A DNA stretch of 15,416 nucleotides from an uncultured Clostridia bacterium (GCA_947629215.1 CANRCU010000025.1:1-15416); one strand, 5' to 3'. Shown: positions 1 to 7,341, counted from the stretch's first letter. The notes: generated by a model not told the origin, from the letters alone. Made by a program: numbers and translations.

Positions 1-747
1 ATCCATTACACGAACAATTACTCCCTGGTGTTCTGCGGAATATCCGCGCTGTTGCTCGTGGGCATCTTCTTCGTCTATGTCAAAATCGGCATCACGCGTT
101 ATTCTGAAACAATGCGCGCTTATGACCGTGCAGCCCTTGAAAAGCCTGCCGATGTAGTGTCGTATTATTTCTTCTATAAAAATATAGCGGTTGCCGTCGG
201 GCAGCTTGAAAAGCCGTTTTACAACTGACGGGACTTGAACAAAAGCGTATTTTCCGTCGTCGAGTTCGACTATAAAATTAAGGCTCTTGCCCGATATAAG
301 CGGAAACGGTCTGCTTTGATCGATAGCCATAGGCGTTATTATAGGATAAAGTGTTGTTTTAAAGTAAGTTTTTACATAATCCCTTTCCTTTGGCTCCAGT
401 TTGTCAAAGGCAACAAATTCTATGCCGCTTTGTTTAAGCTGCGGTATAAGATGTCGGTTAAGACAGTTATACTGTTTTGCTACCATATCGTGAGCAGCAG
501 CTGAAATTGCCGTTAACTGTTCTTTTGGGGTCATGCCTGCGGGATCGCGGCTTATTGAATCGGCAAAATATTGGTCTGTAAGCCATGCAACACGCACCAT
601 AAAAAATTCGTCCATATTGGATGCTGTTATCGCCAGAAATTTAAAACGTTCAAGTATAGGGTTGGTCTTATCAAAGGCTTCTTCAAGAACACGGTAATTA
701 AATTCAAGCCAGCTCAGCTCTCTGTTTATATATAAAGATGTATCCAT
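1..747 (-). CDS. ppk: Polyphosphate kinase 1, N-terminal part (runs off left edge)
   Basis: PPK1 reversibly builds inorganic polyphosphate from the gamma-phosphate of ATP. The N-terminal domain is recognisable: residues about 6-23 carry the RELSWLEFN-RVLEEA signature, followed by the FKFLAITASNMDEFFMVRV block, a RPFPLISGKSLNF block and FRITRDADFDIDEEDA at about residues 214-229. Only 249 codons are in the window; the catalytic His domains lie outside it. The start is fixed by an AAGGAG site (759-764) inside the end of ppx, whose stop is 1 nt upstream, so the two are probably translationally coupled. Residues 230-249 (bases 1-60) do not match the usual continuation (an EDLL..EIE..L..R..G..VRLEV-like stretch) and are short; bases 1-60 may not belong to this gene (see findings). 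Family assignment is secure; the left end is not. Confidence 0.9.
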   Translation of the reverse strand, partial: MDTSLYINRELSWLEFNYRVLEEAFDKTNPILERFKFLAITASNMDEFFMVRVAWLTDQYFADSISRDPAGMTPKEQLTAISAAAHDMVAKQYNCLNRHLIPQLKQSGIEFVAFDKLEPKERDYVKTYFKTTLYPIITPMAIDQSRPFPLISGKSLNFIVELDDGKYAFVQVPSVVKRLFKLPDGNRYIFIEEIIRHYIGRLFKGCTVISAHCFRITRDADFDIDEEDAHEQQRGYSAEHQGVIVRVMD

Positions 748-748
748 T

Positions 749-2257
749 CTACATAACACTCCTTTTTGCAAGTTCGACCTCAAGACCGAAAACTTCTCTG
801 AAAAACGGCGCGCAGGCAAGGAACGACCATTTTTCGAGCTCTATATTCTTATATGTATAAATAGTTATAACAAGTTTGCTGCCGCGCATAGACGCTTCAA
901 TTTTTTCAAAGCCCTTGCTGTAACTTTTGTTGACAGAGTTTGCAAGCCTGAGTATTGCGCTTAGCTGCGATACAAGAACAAGCTCTTTTGTTGTCATCCC
1001 CGAATCTGTTTTGGGGCTTTTATTGTGATAGAAAGCTATAAGTGCAAGTATTTTCTGCTGTGCTGCATCAATGCCGACTATGTTCAGCCCGTTTATGATA
1101 TTGTAGCTGTGTATATGATGGTGTGTAACGTTGATAAATTTACCGCAATTTTGCAAAAGGCAGGCAAGGTGAAGCAAAAGTTTTTCGTCTTTGCCAAGAC
1201 CGTGAAATTTTTTGGTGCGTTCAAATATCATAAGCGCGGTTTCTGCCACTCTGTCGGCTTGCTCTGCATTGACCTGAAATTTCTGGCACAGATTTTTTGC
1301 CGATATTATGGCAAATTCGGCAAAACGGTTGTCTATTATCTCGCTTTCTTTCGGGAAAAGCATTTGATAAGCGATAGCCTCACCTATGGTTATGTGAGGG
1401 CAATACATCTTTTCGGCGGTCGTAAACTTTATAAGCCTGTTTAATATAACTATTGCCGTAAGAAGAACATCAGCCGTATCGGCGCTGACATCGTAGTCGT
1501 CGCATATCTGCTGTGGCGTTTTCTTTTTTACATTATTATAAAGCTCGTTAAAACTTACTTTATCTATTATATCGATCTTTTCGGATCTTATATCGAGTAT
1601 TTTTACTATAAGTTCGACTATACTGCCTGTTATAACAAAGTTTTGCGCGGATTTATCAAGAAATTTCCCTATTTCGGACAGATAACCTTCAAGATATTCC
1701 TTTATTACATCCGAATAATACAAATGGTCTATACTGCCCCTGCTTTCAAACTGTTTGCTCAATCTGAGGGCGCTTGTAAACAGTGTGAGCGTATCCGTTA
1801 TTTTGCCGTTTACCATCAGCGAAAGGCTTATTGTGCCGCCGCCAAGATGCACAAGCAGTGTCGTTGCATCAAGTTTATCCGAAAAGGCGGCATATATGCG
1901 TTTTGCGATCATTATTTTTTCGCTGCTGCTGTCTATAACGTCAATGTCGATACCTGTTTTTATGCGCAGCTGTTCAACAAAATATGGCATATTTGAAGCC
2001 TCTCTTACAGCGGTCGTTGCAATGGCGACTGTTTCGGAAACGCCGTATTCTTTTAAAGCCTGATTAAAACCATGCAGCACGGCGGATGTTTTTTCGGCGC
2101 CTTCATAGGTTATTTTACCGTTTAAAAAGGTATCCTGCCCAAGGCTCAGGTCACGTATGAGTGTTTCGATATTTTTCAGCTCGTTATTTCTTTTTTCTGC
2201 AATATTCAGGGTTATGTCATCGGAACCTATATCTATAACTCCGACTCTTTTTTTCAT
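749..2257 (-). CDS. ppx: Exopolyphosphatase / GppA-like protein with altered active-site motifs
   Basis: The 502-residue protein has the Ppx/GppA layout: an ASKHA-fold N-terminal half (VIDIGS at 7-12, ATTAVREASN at 80-89, LGGGT at 138-142) and a C-terminal HD-like helical half (HLACLLQNCGKFI at 363-375, then a His-rich HHHIHSYNII). Family members hydrolyse polyphosphate or pppGpp in the cytoplasm. Several hallmark positions differ: GSN-S-R near the start is GSDDIT, the Asp of the usual DIGGGST-E is His137, the following Glu is Ser, and the HD pair is Gln369-Asn370. The gene pairs with ppk and is divergent from a phosphate transporter, so a role in phosphate/polyP balance is likely. ATG 2257 is chosen because the GAGGTGAG ribosome site (2262-2269) precedes it; a GTG at 2266 lies inside that site. 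Family membership is sure; enzymatic activity is not. Confidence 0.85.
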   Translation of the reverse strand: MKKRVGVIDIGSDDITLNIAEKRNNELKNIETLIRDLSLGQDTFLNGKITYEGAEKTSAVLHGFNQALKEYGVSETVAIATTAVREASNMPYFVEQLRIKTGIDIDVIDSSSEKIMIAKRIYAAFSDKLDATTLLVHLGGGTISLSLMVNGKITDTLTLFTSALRLSKQFESRGSIDHLYYSDVIKEYLEGYLSEIGKFLDKSAQNFVITGSIVELIVKILDIRSEKIDIIDKVSFNELYNNVKKKTPQQICDDYDVSADTADVLLTAIVILNRLIKFTTAEKMYCPHITIGEAIAYQMLFPKESEIIDNRFAEFAIISAKNLCQKFQVNAEQADRVAETALMIFERTKKFHGLGKDEKLLLHLACLLQNCGKFINVTHHHIHSYNIINGLNIVGIDAAQQKILALIAFYHNKSPKTDSGMTTKELVLVSQLSAILRLANSVNKSYSKGFEKIEASMRGSKLVITIYTYKNIELEKWSFLACAPFFREVFGLEVELAKRSVM

Positions 2258-2295
2258 ATATCTCACCTCTTTTATTTAGTGTTTATTATTAATAT

Positions 2296-2311
2296 CAATT
2301 TCATTATAGCA
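2296..2311 (-). promoter_or_regulatory. Extended -10 promoter for ppx-ppk
   Basis: On the minus strand a TGCTATAAT (extended -10, hexamer at 2303-2308) stands about 45 nt upstream of the ppx start. No convincing -35 box is 17 nt further up (TTTATT), as is typical for extended -10 promoters. The predicted start is near 2296. No obvious Pho-box direct repeats were seen by eye. Confidence 0.55.
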
Positions 2312-2422
2312 CAAAATTTGTTTGGAATAAATAGTAAATCGGTCAAATTTTTATTTCCGATTGTAAATTTTTCATAAAGTTAAAAAAAAATAATTTTCGG
2401 TATATGAAAATCCAAAATATTG

Positions 2423-2442
2423 TGTTATCATTTAAATATAAT
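2423..2442 (+). promoter_or_regulatory. Candidate promoter of the phosphate cotransporter operon
   Basis: Two possible -10 elements lie just upstream of the cotransporter start: an extended TGTTATCAT (2423-2431) and TATAAT (2437-2442). Neither has a good -35 at 16-18 nt. The region is very AT-rich, so chance matches are easy and the choice between the two is open. Confidence 0.35.
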
Positions 2443-2466
2443 GGTGAAGAAGGGAGAATTTTAGAA

Positions 2467-4137
2467 ATGTCCGAATGGCTGAGTATACTGTCGGGATTGC
2501 TGGGCGGCATTGCCTTGTTCTTATTCGGTATGGATATGATGAGCGAAGGTATGCAGAGATCTGCCGGCGAAAGAATGAAGGCAATACTTGGGATACTTAC
2601 AAAAAACCCGATAATGGGCGTAATAGCAGGCACTCTTGTAACGGCTGTGCTTCAGTCCTCGGCTGCAACGATAGTTATGGCGATAGGCTTTGTCAGCGCG
2701 GGTCTGATGAATCTGCCGCAGGCAATAACCATTGTGCTGGGCGCAAATATAGGTACGACCATAACCGGTCAGTTGACTGCGTTTTCACTTAACGACCTTA
2801 TCTGGCCTATCATATTTATAGGCTTTATTCTCTACTTCTTAGGTAAAAAGGAACTTGTAAAAAATATAGGTGAAACCATATTTGCTTTCGGACTTTTGTT
2901 CCTTGGCATAGTGAGCATGAGCAATGTTATGAAACCGCTTACGGGCAGCCCTTTTTTTACCGAGCTTATCAAAAATGTTTCAAATATACCGGTACTCGGA
3001 ACAATAGCGGGCTTTCTTATGACTGCGCTCATACAGTCAAGCTCTGCCGTTATTGCGATCTTGCAAAATTTTGCAAGACAGGCAGGTCCCGACGGAACAA
3101 CAAGTATAATCAGCCTTGAAGGCTCTATACCTATAATTTTGGGTATAAATATAGGCGCAACGATACCGTCGCTGCTTGCGTCTTTCGGCAAAAGCAAGGA
3201 CGCAAAAAGGACGGCTTTTGCCAATATTGTTTTTAATATCAGCGGTACTGTGGTTTTCATTTTTCTCATACCGTTATATTGCACATTTATACGTTTTATC
3301 TCTCCAAGCGGAGCAACGGACGGCGTTGATGTGATACCGAGGCAGATAGCGAATGCTCATACCTGTTTCAATATAATATGTATGATAGTCTGGCTGCTGC
3401 TATGTTATAAATTTGAACTTATGGAGCGTATTGTAAGGGCTTTTGTGCCGGGTGACGAAAATGTCGTTGATGAAAGCACACCCCGTTATCTTGATGAAAA
3501 GCTCTTCGATCAGCCTGTGTTTGCGATGCATCTTTGTGTAAAAGAACTGTCAAGGATAGCCGATTTTGCGGATTCCATGATAGACCATGCAAGGCTTGCC
3601 CTGAAACAGCTTGACAGGCAGGAAATAGACGAGGTCATGCGTCTTGAAGACATAGTGGATAAGCTCCAGGATCAGACTGTAAAATATATGTCCAATCTTT
3701 CGGGCAGCAGTGTTATGACAGAGATACAGGGCGCGCAGATAGCAAGCCTTATGCATGTTGCAAGCGATATAGAACACGTTGGGGACAGATGTGTTGACCT
3801 TATTAAATCAGCCGAGCTTATGATAAAAAAAGAATATGTATTTTCAGATGAGGCGACCGAAGAACTTAGCGCAGTATTTGATATGGCAAAGAAAATGTTT
3901 TCCGAGGCAATGGATGCGCTCAATAATTCAGACAAAAAGCTTGCGAACAAAATACTTGTCGATGAGGACAGTATGGACGATATAGAGGCACAGTTGAGAA
4001 AACGTCATATGAAACGTATCAAAAAGAAAAAATGTTCTCCGCAGATGTCTGTTGTATATACCGAGGTGCTGCATAATCTGGAACGTATCGGCGACCATTG
4101 CAAAAATATTGCCGAGGCTGTTTTGGGCGGAGAATAA
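2467..4137 (+). CDS. Na/phosphate cotransporter family protein with C-terminal PhoU-like domain
   Basis: This 556-residue membrane protein belongs to the Na/Pi cotransporter (NptA/YjbB-like, PNaS) family, which moves inorganic phosphate with sodium. Two inverted-topology transport repeats are visible: QSSAAT at 63-68 with GANIGTT at 92-98, and QSSSAV at 190-195 with GINIGAT at 226-232. Hydrophobic helices fill residues about 5-340. From about 365 on the protein is charged and helical with PhoU-like repeats (SRIADFADSMIDHA, LERIGDHCKNIAEAV), a common fusion in this family. ATG 2467 is chosen because it follows a GGGAG site (2452-2456); an in-frame upstream ATG at 2404 would lie in the promoter region and adds a non-hydrophobic, unconserved-looking leader. 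It heads a plus-strand gene run and is divergent from ppx-ppk. Direction of transport (uptake or efflux) cannot be told from sequence. Confidence 0.92.
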   Translation: MSEWLSILSGLLGGIALFLFGMDMMSEGMQRSAGERMKAILGILTKNPIMGVIAGTLVTAVLQSSAATIVMAIGFVSAGLMNLPQAITIVLGANIGTTITGQLTAFSLNDLIWPIIFIGFILYFLGKKELVKNIGETIFAFGLLFLGIVSMSNVMKPLTGSPFFTELIKNVSNIPVLGTIAGFLMTALIQSSSAVIAILQNFARQAGPDGTTSIISLEGSIPIILGINIGATIPSLLASFGKSKDAKRTAFANIVFNISGTVVFIFLIPLYCTFIRFISPSGATDGVDVIPRQIANAHTCFNIICMIVWLLLCYKFELMERIVRAFVPGDENVVDESTPRYLDEKLFDQPVFAMHLCVKELSRIADFADSMIDHARLALKQLDRQEIDEVMRLEDIVDKLQDQTVKYMSNLSGSSVMTEIQGAQIASLMHVASDIEHVGDRCVDLIKSAELMIKKEYVFSDEATEELSAVFDMAKKMFSEAMDALNNSDKKLANKILVDEDSMDDIEAQLRKRHMKRIKKKKCSPQMSVVYTEVLHNLERIGDHCKNIAEAVLGGE

Positions 4138-4152
4138 GCGGAGGCAGGTAAA

Positions 4153-4593
4153 ATGAAAAAAATAATTGCCATATTTGTTTTTTCTCTGCTCCTTTGCGGC
4201 TGCAGCAGTGTGGACAAGGCGATAAAAAAGGCGTCTGCCGCTGCCGAAAATATCCCTGCGGCACAAAGCGAACCGACAACTTTGGAAATGAGCACGATTT
4301 CCGCAGAACAAAGAAATGAGGAAATGAGCAGGCAATTGGCAGAAGAAAGTGAAAAACAAATACAACAAATGCAAGCTGCTACGCAGGAACGCGAGAATAC
4401 TGTCGCTCAAAACAATGCCAACAATGAAAAAATGAAAGATGCTGTTATCAACGGTAACGGCGATCCTCTTAAAATTGCCGAAAGTATACAAAGCGGAACT
4501 CCCGTTCCCGAAGAACAAAATAAAGAGCAGGAAATGATAAACAAAGTTAACAAAGCAAACGAGAAGATATACGGATATACATTGCCAAAATAA
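4153..4593 (+). CDS. Small Gln/Glu-rich lipoprotein of unknown function
   Basis: The 146-residue product starts with a positively charged, hydrophobic signal peptide ending in a lipobox (Leu14-Cys15-Gly16-Cys17), so Cys17 is the likely lipidated residue and the protein is tethered outside the membrane. The mature part is hydrophilic, rich in Gln, Glu, Asn and Ala, and mostly predicted helical or coiled coil (about residues 50-100), ending in a short YGYTLPK tail. No known domain is recognised. It follows the cotransporter by 15 nt with a GGAGG site (4140-4144), so it is probably co-transcribed and translated with it. A role alongside phosphate transport is possible only by position. Confidence 0.8.
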   Translation: MKKIIAIFVFSLLLCGCSSVDKAIKKASAAAENIPAAQSEPTTLEMSTISAEQRNEEMSRQLAEESEKQIQQMQAATQERENTVAQNNANNEKMKDAVINGNGDPLKIAESIQSGTPVPEEQNKEQEMINKVNKANEKIYGYTLPK

Positions 4594-4646
4594 GGCGTTT
4601 TGAAATATCAGCACAATAAGAATATCATTTACGAGGAGGTATACTT

Positions 4647-5720
4647 ATGAAAAAAATCGGTATGTTAACAAGCGGCGGTGACTGTCAGGGCCTTAACGCC
4701 ACAATGAGGGGCGTTGCGAAGTATCTTTTTGAATACTACGGTGACAGCGAACTTAAAGTTTATGGTTTTAAAGACGGTTACAAGGGGCTTATAAGTAATG
4801 AGTATGATGTGCTTACATCAAGAGATTTTTCGGGTATACTCAATCTTGGCGGTACGATACTCGGCACTTCGCGTGTTCCGTTCAAAGAACTGAAAAATGA
4901 AGAGGGAATGCCTCGTGTCAAGCAGATGAAAGAAACTTATAATCTGCTTGGGCTGGACTGCCTTGTTATCCTTGGCGGCAACGGAACGCATAAAACGGCA
5001 AATCTTCTGAGTGAAGAAGGGCTGAATGTTGTGACCTTGCCAAAGACCATTGATAACGATATATGGGGTACGGATATGACGTTTGGTTTTCACAGTGCGC
5101 TTGATGTTGCGACCGATGTTATAGACAGGCTGCATTCGACAGCGACAAGCCACAGCCGTATTTTTATTGTTGAGGTAATGGGGCATAAAGCAGGCTGGCT
5201 CAACTTATATGCAGGTATGGCAGGCGGTGTTGAGGTCATTCTTTTGCCCGAGATACCATATGATATAGATAAAGTGGTGGATGTGCTTGAAAAACGCAGG
5301 CAGCAGAGAAAAAGATTTTCTATACTTGCCGTTGCCGAGGGTGTTATTTCAAAAGAAGAAGCCAAAATGAGCAAAAAAGAATTTAAACAGGCAAGAGAAA
5401 ATATGAGATATTCAAATATTTCTTACAGAATTGCCGATGAAATAACAGAAAGGGCAGATTTGGAAGTAAGGGTAACGATACCGGGTCATGTTCAGCGCGG
5501 AGGCGCTCCGTGCGCATATGACAGGGTGCTTGCAACACGTTTCGGCGCTAAGGCTGCCGAGCTTATAATAAATAAGAAATACGGCTATATGGTCGGTCTT
5601 AAAAATAACAAAGTTGTTCCCGTACCGCTGAACGAAGTTGCGGGGAAACTGAAAACCGTGCCGCTGGACTGCGATCTTATAAAAGAAGCACGGAACATAG
5701 GTATTTCGTTCGGAGATTAA
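4647..5720 (+). CDS. pfk: 6-phosphofructokinase (ATP-type by residue 104 equivalent, with PKTIDND loop)
   Basis: The 357-residue enzyme phosphorylates fructose 6-phosphate to the 1,6-bisphosphate in glycolysis. Visible motifs: TSGGDCQGLN at 8-17, GGNGTHKTA at 110-118, LPKTIDND at 131-138 with the catalytic TIDND, MGHKAGWL, and GHVQRGG late in the chain. In E. coli numbering, Gly113 corresponds to Gly104 (favours ATP), while Lys133 corresponds to position 124, where Lys is seen in PPi-dependent and group III enzymes. Asn112 replaces the usual Asp103. The protein therefore belongs to a divergent clade rather than the PfkA type, and the phosphoryl donor should be tested. The AGGAGG site (4634-4639) is 7 nt before the ATG. 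The gene is 53 nt after the lipoprotein and 55 nt before plsX. Confidence 0.93.
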   Translation: MKKIGMLTSGGDCQGLNATMRGVAKYLFEYYGDSELKVYGFKDGYKGLISNEYDVLTSRDFSGILNLGGTILGTSRVPFKELKNEEGMPRVKQMKETYNLLGLDCLVILGGNGTHKTANLLSEEGLNVVTLPKTIDNDIWGTDMTFGFHSALDVATDVIDRLHSTATSHSRIFIVEVMGHKAGWLNLYAGMAGGVEVILLPEIPYDIDKVVDVLEKRRQQRKRFSILAVAEGVISKEEAKMSKKEFKQARENMRYSNISYRIADEITERADLEVRVTIPGHVQRGGAPCAYDRVLATRFGAKAAELIINKKYGYMVGLKNNKVVPVPLNEVAGKLKTVPLDCDLIKEARNIGISFGD

Positions 5721-5721
5721 A

Positions 5722-5744
5722 GTACCTGCCTTTCAGGCAGCGTA
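5722..5744 (+). other. Intercistronic hairpin between pfk and plsX
   Basis: Immediately after the pfk stop, CTGCCT and AGGCAG pair around a TTC loop and GTAC pairs with GTAC outside them past a single bulged C, giving about ten base pairs. No T tract follows (the next bases are A-rich), so it is not a normal intrinsic terminator. It could protect the pfk mRNA 3' end or separate expression of the two genes. Confidence 0.5.
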
Positions 5745-5775
5745 CAAAAACATATTATCAAGGAGGAAGACAAAA

Positions 5776-6762
5776 ATGCAGGTCATCGCTGTTGATGCAA
5801 TGGGCGGCGACAATGCCCCTATGGAGATAGTCAAGGGTGCAGTAAATGCCTCAAAAGAGATAGATTTTAAAATAGCGCTTGTGGGCAGAGAAGATGCCGT
5901 CAAGGCGGAATTATCCAAATATAAATATGATAAAAATAAAATAGAAGTCGTTAATGCATCCGAGGTAATCGAGAATTGTGATGTACCGACCGTTGCCATA
6001 AAAAAGAAAAAAGATTCATCTATGGTAGTAGGTATGAATATGGTTAAACGCGGGGAAGCGGCAGCTTTTGTATCGGCAGGCAACACAGGCGCTCTGCTTA
6101 CGGGCGCGACCGTTATCGTCGGCAGGATAAAAGGCGTTGAACGCCCGGCTCTCGGTACTATGCTCCCGACGGAAAAAGGCTTTACACTGCTTATAGACGC
6201 AGGCGCAAATGTAGATGCAAAACCAAGCTATCTTGCGCAATTTGCTACAATGGGTTCTGTATATGTCGAAAACGTTATGGGCAAGAATGAACCGAAAGTG
6301 GGTCTTGTAAATATCGGCGCAGAGCGTGAAAAGGGCAATGCAGTCGTTAAGGAAACTTACGGTCTGCTTGAGGAACAAAAAAATATAAATTTTATCGGCA
6401 ATGTTGAAGCAAGGGATATAACAAGAGGCGACGTAGATGTTGTTGTATGTGATGCTTTTGTGGGCAATGTCATATTAAAATTTATGGAAGGTTTCGGCAA
6501 AAGTATGCTGCGCATCATCAAAAAAGAACTTATGGCTGATTTTATGTCCAAAATCGGTGCGGGCATTGCTTTTGGCGCATTTAAGCGTGTGAAAAATTAT
6601 TTTGACTATGACGATGTTGGCGGAGCGCCGTTTTTGGGGCTTAAAGCATTAGTCGTCAAAGCTCACGGCAGCAGTGACCACAGGGCAATAAGAGGTGCGA
6701 TCCTGCAATGCACAAAGTTTATAGAAGGCGATATAGTTAATAAAATTGCTCAGAAACTATAA
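5776..6762 (+). CDS. plsX: Phosphate acyltransferase PlsX
   Basis: PlsX makes acyl-phosphate from acyl-ACP and phosphate, the first step in the PlsX-PlsY route to lysophosphatidic acid in Gram-positive bacteria; it acts at the inner face of the membrane. The 328-residue length is normal. Diagnostic segments are the N-terminal VDAMGGDNAP (residues about 6-15), SAGNTGALL, the ERPALGTMLPT segment, the LIDAGANVDAKP block, and CDAFVGNVILKF plus GGAPFLGLKALVVKAHGSS in the C-terminal third. An AAGGAGGA site (5760-5767) precedes the ATG. It is followed by acpP and rnc, the arrangement usual in Bacillota, which links lipid synthesis genes to RNase III. Confidence 0.97.
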   Translation: MQVIAVDAMGGDNAPMEIVKGAVNASKEIDFKIALVGREDAVKAELSKYKYDKNKIEVVNASEVIENCDVPTVAIKKKKDSSMVVGMNMVKRGEAAAFVSAGNTGALLTGATVIVGRIKGVERPALGTMLPTEKGFTLLIDAGANVDAKPSYLAQFATMGSVYVENVMGKNEPKVGLVNIGAEREKGNAVVKETYGLLEEQKNINFIGNVEARDITRGDVDVVVCDAFVGNVILKFMEGFGKSMLRIIKKELMADFMSKIGAGIAFGAFKRVKNYFDYDDVGGAPFLGLKALVVKAHGSSDHRAIRGAILQCTKFIEGDIVNKIAQKL

Positions 6763-6783
6763 GGATAAGGCATATAATTTTGT

Positions 6784-6844
6784 AAAAAATTTTTGGTTTT
6801 TTTTTTAAAAAGGTATTGCCAAATCTTGTAGGATATAGTATAGT
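6784..6844 (+). promoter_or_regulatory. acpP promoter with upstream A/T-tract element
   Basis: TTGCCA (6816-6821) and TATAGT (6839-6844) are separated by exactly 17 nt, predicting a start near 6851. The bases just upstream (6784-6810) are successive A and T runs, the composition of an UP element that binds the RNA polymerase alpha C-terminal domain. A strong separate promoter is expected for acyl carrier protein, one of the most abundant proteins. Confidence 0.65.
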
Positions 6845-6853
6845 AACATTGAC

Positions 6854-6868
6854 TTGAAAAATTTTCAA
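6854..6868. promoter_or_regulatory. Palindrome in the acpP leader, candidate operator
   Basis: TTGAAAA-A-TTTTCAA is a perfect 15-nt palindrome at about +4 to +18 of the predicted acpP transcript, and 12 nt before the ribosome site. Its TTGA...TCAA ends recall MarR-type fatty-acid repressor (FabT) operators, but the spacing is not the published one, so the regulator is not identified. It could also act as a small AT-rich hairpin. Confidence 0.4.
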
Positions 6869-6894
6869 ATATTATTTACAAGGAGGAAATTAAT

Positions 6895-7128
6895 ATGGAG
6901 TTTGATAAGGTTAAAGAAATAATCGCAGAGCAGATGAGCATTTCAGAGGATGAAATTACAATGGAGTCTTCTTTTGTGGATGATCTTGGTGCTGATTCTT
7001 TGGATCTTTTCCAAATCATTTCTGAACTGGAAGAAGAATATGATATGGAGTTTGATAACGATCAGACAGAAAATATCAAGACCGTAGGCGATGCCGTTAA
7101 TTATATTAAGGCTGCAACAAATAAATGA
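6895..7128 (+). CDS. acpP: Acyl carrier protein
   Basis: The 77-residue acidic protein carries growing fatty acyl chains on a 4'-phosphopantetheine arm. The arm attaches to Ser35 in the GADSLD motif (residues 32-37), preceded by the SSFVDDLG segment and followed by the ELEEEYDMEF helix and a TVGDAVNYI C-terminal helix. Length and charge are typical. The AAGGAGGAA site (6880-6888) is strong. It has its own promoter downstream of plsX and is followed by the rnc leader with two hairpins. Confidence 0.97.
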   Translation: MEFDKVKEIIAEQMSISEDEITMESSFVDDLGADSLDLFQIISELEEEYDMEFDNDQTENIKTVGDAVNYIKAATNK

Positions 7129-7176
7129 TGCCTATACAACGTATTTATAACGACGGTTTCTTATGAGGTCTTTGCA

Positions 7177-7204
7177 TCAGGCAGGAGTACAAACTCCTGC
7201 CTGA
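7177..7204 (+). promoter_or_regulatory. Long perfect hairpin between acpP and rnc
   Basis: TCAGGCAGGAGT (7177-7188) and ACTCCTGCCTGA (7193-7204) form a perfect 12-bp stem with a four-base ACAA loop. No T run follows on either strand, so it is not a standard intrinsic terminator. Position 49 nt after the acpP stop suggests acpP mRNA 3'-end protection, processing, or an RNase III-related control site ahead of rnc. Confidence 0.6.
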
Positions 7205-7269
7205 CACAACAAGCTATCCACTGCATAAAAGGCAGGGTTTTACTTGTTCGATAAAATACTTGATAAGGG

Positions 7270-7311
7270 GAGGGTGTTTCAAAAGAAAAATATCTCTTTT
7301 GGAACAGCCTC
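7270..7311 (+). promoter_or_regulatory. Long hairpin in the rnc 5' leader
   Basis: Bases 7270-7286 and 7295-7311 pair over 17 positions with one G-G mismatch and one G-T wobble around an eight-base loop. The stem ends 31 nt before the rnc ATG. No T tract follows, so termination is unlikely. A stem of this length is of the kind cleaved by RNase III, and the next gene encodes RNase III, which suggests autoregulation as known in E. coli and Streptomyces. Confidence 0.55.
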
Positions 7312-7341
7312 ATCTTATTATGTGGAAAGTCAGGGATAAAG

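Noticed and set aside
28..228. Plus-strand frame with a strong hydrophobic helix as a stand-alone gene
   Set aside because: Beyond about base 85 it is antisense to a well-matching ppk; only the first bases look transporter-like, so it is reported as a junction instead.
3928..4614. Long minus-strand frame opposite the lipoprotein gene
   Set aside because: It is antisense to the cotransporter end and to a lipoprotein with clear signal peptide and ribosome site, and has low-complexity composition.
4600..4628. TTGAAA-17-TATCAT as a pfk promoter
   Set aside because: The predicted start (about 4635) would fall inside the AGGAGG ribosome site, leaving almost no leader; probably chance.
6763..6815. 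A/T runs after plsX as an intrinsic terminator
   Set aside because: There is no GC stem before the T run; the tracts fit an upstream promoter element for acpP better.
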